From: Mesostigma viride
Lineage: Eukaryota; Streptophyta; Mesostigmatophyceae; Mesostigmatales; Mesostigmataceae
Direction: 5' to 3'
Assembly (NCBI GenBank): GCA_009746045.1
Contig: RPFO01000348.1
Span: 1,372,301 to 1,436,300 of the forward strand
DNA length: 64,000 bases
Shown here: positions 59,866 to 64,000 of the stretch, piece by piece
How the letters are laid out: the number at the start of each line of letters is the position of its first letter
Position numbering within the stretch: the stretch's first letter is position 1
The notes under the pieces: model-generated
What the model saw: the letters and a program-made list of their open reading frames with translations, nothing else
What the model was told of the DNA's origin: nothing
The model's database searches: none
Made by a program: the position numbers and the translations under genes

Positions 59866-60024
59866 TCGTATCTTTCATACATTGCATCATTTGCATGCCT
59901 TGGAGCTGCACGTCTTCAAGCAGTGTCACCCAGTTCCCGCTTGATTCAAATGCACTTCGCGCTTGAATTCGTGACTTCGCCCCGCTCAAGGTGGAAAGAA
60001 TGATGGGCACTAGCCACGGGAACT

Positions 60025-60372
60025 ATGCCCGATGCTGATAGCCGAAGCGATGACATGGACGAATTGATTGATTTGTGTTATGCCGGGGACGATTGTAGAA
60101 AATGGGTGCTAGGAAAGAAATCTGGTGCCATGAAAGTAGATTTTTTGGCCGGTGCAAACCACCAATGCGCCGGCCGATGTGGCAAGGTCCTGCACGGCAG
60201 CCAGAGCGCACCCAGCCAGAGCGTACCCAGCCGCTGCCGCCGCCGACCCCCGTACTGGTGGGCGTGGAACAGACGATGAGAGAGATGCAACGAGCTATGG
60301 AGAACCAAAGCAAGAAGGTTGAAGAGCTTGGTTTGCAGCTGCGTCAAGAGGTGCAGAAACAAGTGGTCCAGC

Positions 60373-60414
<42 letters not shown>

Positions 60415-60451
60415 TGCAGCAGCAACTGCAGCAGCAACTGCAGCAACAACT

Positions 60452-60520
<69 letters not shown>

Positions 60521-60656
60521 CTTCAGTTCCCGCAGGCAGCGTCGGCAATGTCGCAGTTTCCACAGGCATTGTCGGCACTGCAGCAGTTTTCGCAGGGACC
60601 GTCGGCAGCAGAGCAGTTCCCGCAGGGATCATCGGTGGTGCAGCAGTTCTTTGTGA
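60025..60656 (+). CDS. Hypothetical polyglutamine coiled-coil ORF
   Basis: Two overlapping frames. One starts at 60025 (MPDADSRSDDMDELIDLCYAG) and appears to pass, near 60130-60190, to the frame that ends at 60656. The second frame has a Pro-rich stretch, a heptad-like helix (TMREMQRAMENQSKKVEELGLQLRQEVQ, about 60270-60360), then a CAG-encoded glutamine tract to about 60519 and a Ser/Arg-rich end. No family recognised. The frame change could be an intron or a decay mutation. It lies inside the inverted-repeat element, between two minisatellites. Confidence -1.
60378..60519 (+). repeat. CAG triplet array
   Basis: Mostly CAG with periodic CAACTG interruptions in the first half (60411-60450). 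Encodes Gln in the ORF ending at 60656. Confidence -1.
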
Positions 60657-60739
60657 GTCATTCGTGTAGTGTTGAGTGGGTGGGGGGGGGTGGGTGGGGG
60701 GGGGGGGGTGTAGGGGGGGTTTGACTGTGTGACTGCGTG

Positions 60740-62262
60740 GCTGCTTGGCTGGAAAGGAGGGTGCGTGGCTGTGTGGCTGCGTGGCTGCGCTGCTGCGTGG
60801 CTGCGTGGCTGCGTGGCTGCGCTGCTGCGTGGCTGCGTGGCTGCTTGGCTGGAAAGGAGGGTGCGTGGCTGTGTGGCTGCGTGGCTGCGCTGCTGCGTGG
60901 CTGCGTGGCTGCGCTGCTGCGTGGCTGCGTGGCTGCGTGGCTGCGTGGCTGCGTGGCTGTGTGGCTGCGTGGCTGCGTGGCTGCGTGGCTGCGTGGCTGG
61001 AAAGGAGGGTGCGTGGCTGTGTGGCTGCGTGGCTGCGCTGCTGCGTGGCTGCGTGGCTGCGTGGCTGCTTGGCTGGAAAGGAGGGTGCGTGGCTGTGTGG
61101 CTGCGTGGCTGCGCTGCTGCGTGGCTGCGTGGCTGCGTGGCTGCGTGGCTGCGTGGCTGCGTGGCTGCGTGGCTGGAAAGGAGGGTGCGTGGCTGTGTGG
61201 CTGCGTGGCTGCGCTGCTGCGTGGCTGCGTGGCTGCGCTGCTGCGTGGCTGCGTGGCTGCGTGGCTGTGTGGCTGCGTGGCTGCGCTGCTGCGTGGCTGC
61301 GTGGCTGCGTGGCTGCTTGGCTGGAAAGGAGGGTGCGTGGCTGTGTGGCTGCGTGGCTGCGCTGCTGCGTGGCTGCGTGGCTGCTTGGCTGGAAAGGAGG
61401 GTGCGTGGCTGTGTGGCTGCGTGGCTGCGCTGCTGCGTGGCTGCGTGGCTGCGTGGCTGCGTGGCTGGAAAGGAGGGTGCGTGGCTGTGTGGCTGCGTGG
61501 CTGCGCTGCTGCGTGGCTGCGTGGCTGCGTGGCTGCGTGGCTGCGCTGCTGCGTGGCTGCGTGGCTGCGTGGCTGTGTGGCTGCGTGGCTGCGTGGCTGC
61601 GCTGCTGCGTGGCTGCGTGGCTGCGTGGCTGCGTGGCTGCGTGGCTGCTTGGCTGGAAAGGAGGGTGCGTGGCTGTGTGGCTGCGTGGCTGCGCTGCTGC
61701 GTGGCTGCGTGGCTGCGTGGCTGGAAAGGAGGGTGCGTGGCTGTGTGGCTGCGTGGCTGCGCTGCTGCGTGGCTGCGTGGCTGCGTGGCTGCGTGGCTGC
61801 TTGGCTGGAAAGGAGGGTGCGTGGCTGTGTGGCTGCGTAGCTGCGCTGCTGCGTGGCTGCGTGGCTGCGTGGCTGCGTGGCTGCGTGGCTGCGTGGCTGC
61901 GTGGCTGCGTGGCTGCGTGGCTGCGTGGCTGCGTGGCTGCGTGGCTGCGTGGCTGCGTGGCTGGAAAGGAGGGTGCGTGGCTGTGTGGCTGCGTGGCTGC
62001 GCTGCTGCGTGGCTGCGTGGCTGCGTGGCTGCGTGGCTGCTTGGCTGGAAAGGAGGGTGCGTGGCTGTGTGGCTGCGTAGCTGCGCTGCTGCGTGGCTGC
62101 GTGGCTGCGTGGCTGCGTGGCTGCGTGGCTGCGTGGCTGCGTGGCTGCGTGGCTGCGTGGCTGCGTGGCTGCGTGGCTGGAAAGGAGGGTGCGTGGCTGT
62201 GTGGCTGCGTGGCTGCGCTGCTGCGTGGCTGCGTGGCTGCGTGGCTGCGTGGCTGGCTGGGG
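60740..62262 (+). repeat. 8-bp GCGTGGCT satellite with higher-order period
   Basis: About 1.5 kb of CTGCGTGG units. The variant GGAAAGGAGGGTGCGTGGCT followed by GTGTGG and GCGCTGCTGC recurs about 14 times, at 40- to 190-bp intervals. The period of 8 makes all three frames open, so the 500-codon frames are spurious. Confidence -1.
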
Positions 62263-63048
62263 GGGGGGTGGGTGCCGGGTGCGTGGATGCGTGGATGTGT
62301 GGCTGGGTGGGTGCGTCACTGCGTGGCTGGCTGGCTCTGTGGCTGCGTGGGCGGCTGGATGGCCGGGTCAGCGTGGCTTCGTGTTCAATGGGATGCTAAT
62401 ATGTTGTTGCCTTTGGATGCCACAGTTCATGGATTCTTTTGTTCACATGCAGGTGCTGCCGTCTTCCCCATCGACGTCGTCAAGACCGATGTCGCCAAGA
62501 AGGATGATGCAATCACTCTCGGCCATGTTTAACTCATGTGGGCCTTCATGGCCATACGGGAAATATTATTGAATCATTTCTTTGACACTGAGTTGGCACT
62601 ACGCAACACCTTTGATGCACATGAGTGCAGGGCGCATGTGTTGAAACCATGCAACCATGGCGATCCCTCAAAAAGTTTGGTTATGTAATAAGTGACACAA
62701 TTATTCCGGACGTATGATGGCCCAACGTCCTGTAAGGTTGAGTTGTCTTGGAGGAGGAGCGTGATGACCGCGGAAGCCGCGTGGGTGTCTGTAGTGCTAT
62801 ATCTTGAAGATGTACGGTCTTGGAAGAGTTATGGTCTTGGAATCATATAATAATGAGCTTGGAATAAAGTTGCGGGCAGCCTTCAATTGGCATATGTTGT
62901 CTCATTGCGTTAATGGGTCAATTGTCTTAGTTTATATAATGTATATCTTGGGAAACTCATTGCTTCAATAAAATGCATGCTAGGCGCAATCAACCCCCAC
63001 AAACACATCTGAAAACTGCACAGTGCATCAAATGTATCCTAGACAAAA
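62263..63048. other. Right interior of the TIR element
   Basis: Satellite decays to 62380. An AG acceptor at about 62450 precedes a short open stretch to a stop at 62530. The remainder is AT-rich with no gene seen. Confidence -1.
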
Positions 63049-63080
63049 AAATGTATCCTAATCCGGTAAAACCACCCTTA

Positions 63081-63230
63081 CAGGGTTGTGGGCACCACGG
63101 CCCGAATCGCTATGAATGCCATACGCGGTCACACGCGGAGCCCCGGCACAGACTTGGGGGTGGTCTCCTTCATCACTACTTGCCATCCATCCTTCTTGCG
63201 CACCATCTGCCTCCATTAATTAATTAACCC
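63081..63230 (+). repeat. Dispersed repeat, right half
   Basis: GGCACCACGGCCCGAATCGC to ACTTGGGGGTGG, ending in TTAATTAATTAA (63215-63228). Continues the half at 53437-53551. Confidence -1.
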
Positions 63231-64000
63231 ATAGTCCGAAAAGTGTATGTGATCGCATACACTTTGACTTAACGTTATAAACCACGTAATTCCCGGAGCG
63301 CCGCGCCACCCGTGACGGAGGGAAGTTGTCCGGTGGGTCTGGGAACACTTAGGGACGAAGGTGATGCATAGGTTTGGGGGGGTTATTCGCCATAGCTTGG
63401 TAATTACAACGTGCATTGAGAAAGTATCACGTGACTTTGGCGGGAAATTTTCACGCGCGCGCGCGCGCAACGAGATATGGCTGCCAACGTGCCGTTATCA
63501 GGGAAATTTGCGTCTCGCGGCTAGAAACGGTTTAGAATGTTGCTCAGAATGATGATGCGTGATTTTCGTAGGTCAGGCATGGCCAGATTTTTAGGATTGG
63601 GAAAATACAGGTAGGAAAATACTGCCTTCTTGGTCGTCAGTGCCAGACAAGTCATCGCCTATCATATGTCGATTTTCTCCTTATGGCCGGGCAGTCTGCG
63701 CCAGCCCGAGCATCCAGGTTTGCTACGGGATGTCCCCTACAGCATTTGCTGCGAATGCGGACGCATTTATAGGTCATCTTTGAACGAAACATCAACCTGG
63801 TAATCATAAAGGATGCATGCTTGACGCGGCTATGGCGGCCTATGCCCATAGAGCCACGGTATCTGTGAGTTATGGTGGTCCCGGCCAGCGGACCCCGGGC
63901 AGGACATGAACGAGCTGGGTACGACAACGTATTTGCGTGTTGTTTGCAGCGGAATTCGTCTCCCATGCAATATATATGACGATTTTATCTTTGCATATTT
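63231..64000. other. Unassigned right edge
   Basis: No convincing gene. A (CG)n tract at 63453-63468 lies in otherwise unique sequence. Confidence -1.

Larger units (their letters stand above)
53552..63080. mobile_element. 9.5-kb TIR element with TTA target duplication
   Basis: A perfect 29-bp inverted repeat (GGGTGGTTTTACCGGATTAG plus GATACATTT) occupies 53555-53583 and 63049-63077. TTA lies directly outside both ends (53552-53554, 63078-63080). Subterminal TCAAATGTATCCTA boxes occur at both ends (53591, 63028). TIRs starting GGG and a TTA duplication fit PIF/Harbinger, but I recognise no DDE transposase or Myb-like partner. The flanks together rebuild a repeat found uninterrupted at 31905-32130. 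The interior holds CFAP299 exons, two unknown ORFs and three minisatellites. Confidence -1.

Noticed and set aside
60658..62532. Frames of more than 500 codons (GCVAAWLR-type repeats)
   Set aside because: Product of an 8-bp satellite that is open in every frame; no unique coding sequence.

Overview
This is nuclear DNA of a eukaryote, most likely a flagellated green alga. Genes are split by many introns with GTGAGT/GTGCGT/GTGGGT-type donors. SEC63 resembles the compact plant form. There is a plant-type receptor-like-kinase fold, and two exons match a flagellar protein (CFAP299). The GC-rich coding DNA sits in a repeat-dense background of LINE remnants, very long microsatellites and higher-order minisatellites. 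A prasinophyte such as a Pyramimonadales alga is a low-confidence guess. There is no bacterial-style operon organisation.

Layout. 1-6.8 kb: a nest of decayed non-LTR retrotransposon copies (RT plus C-terminal endonuclease) in both orientations, interrupted by a 1.77-kb DNA-transposon-like unit. 7.4-23.1 kb (minus): a complete 15-exon SEC63 gene of 758 codons; splice phase is consistent at every junction. Its introns carry large repeats. 23.1-24.0 kb: a divergent promoter region with an 88-bp duplication. 24.0-27.7 kb (plus): a pseudokinase-like RLK/Pelle kinase fused to armadillo-type repeats. 27.7-32.6 kb: unique DNA, SINE-like and LINE fragments. 32.6-39.2 kb (minus): a membrane-anchored TauD/TfdA-type 2-oxoglutarate/Fe(II) oxygenase in 8 proposed exons. 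40.4-44.4 kb (plus): a galactose 3-O-sulfotransferase-like gene in 3 exons. 44.6-53.4 kb: an island of ORF1-only LINE derivatives with TTAATTAA/(ATCC)n tails. 53.55-63.08 kb: a 9.5-kb unit bounded by perfect 29-bp terminal inverted repeats and a TTA duplication. It lies inside a dispersed repeat and carries two CFAP299 exons, an unknown frameshifted ORF, a polyQ ORF and three unrelated minisatellite arrays.

Two results stand out. (1) Many exons are followed, inside their own downstream intron, by degraded copies of their 3' end together with the splice donor. This is seen at exons 4, 5, 6, 7, 9, 10 and 14 of SEC63, at one oxygenase exon and after the stop codon of the kinase gene. (2) The 9.5-kb inverted-repeat element looks like a gene-capturing, satellite-bearing DNA transposon with no recognisable transposase.
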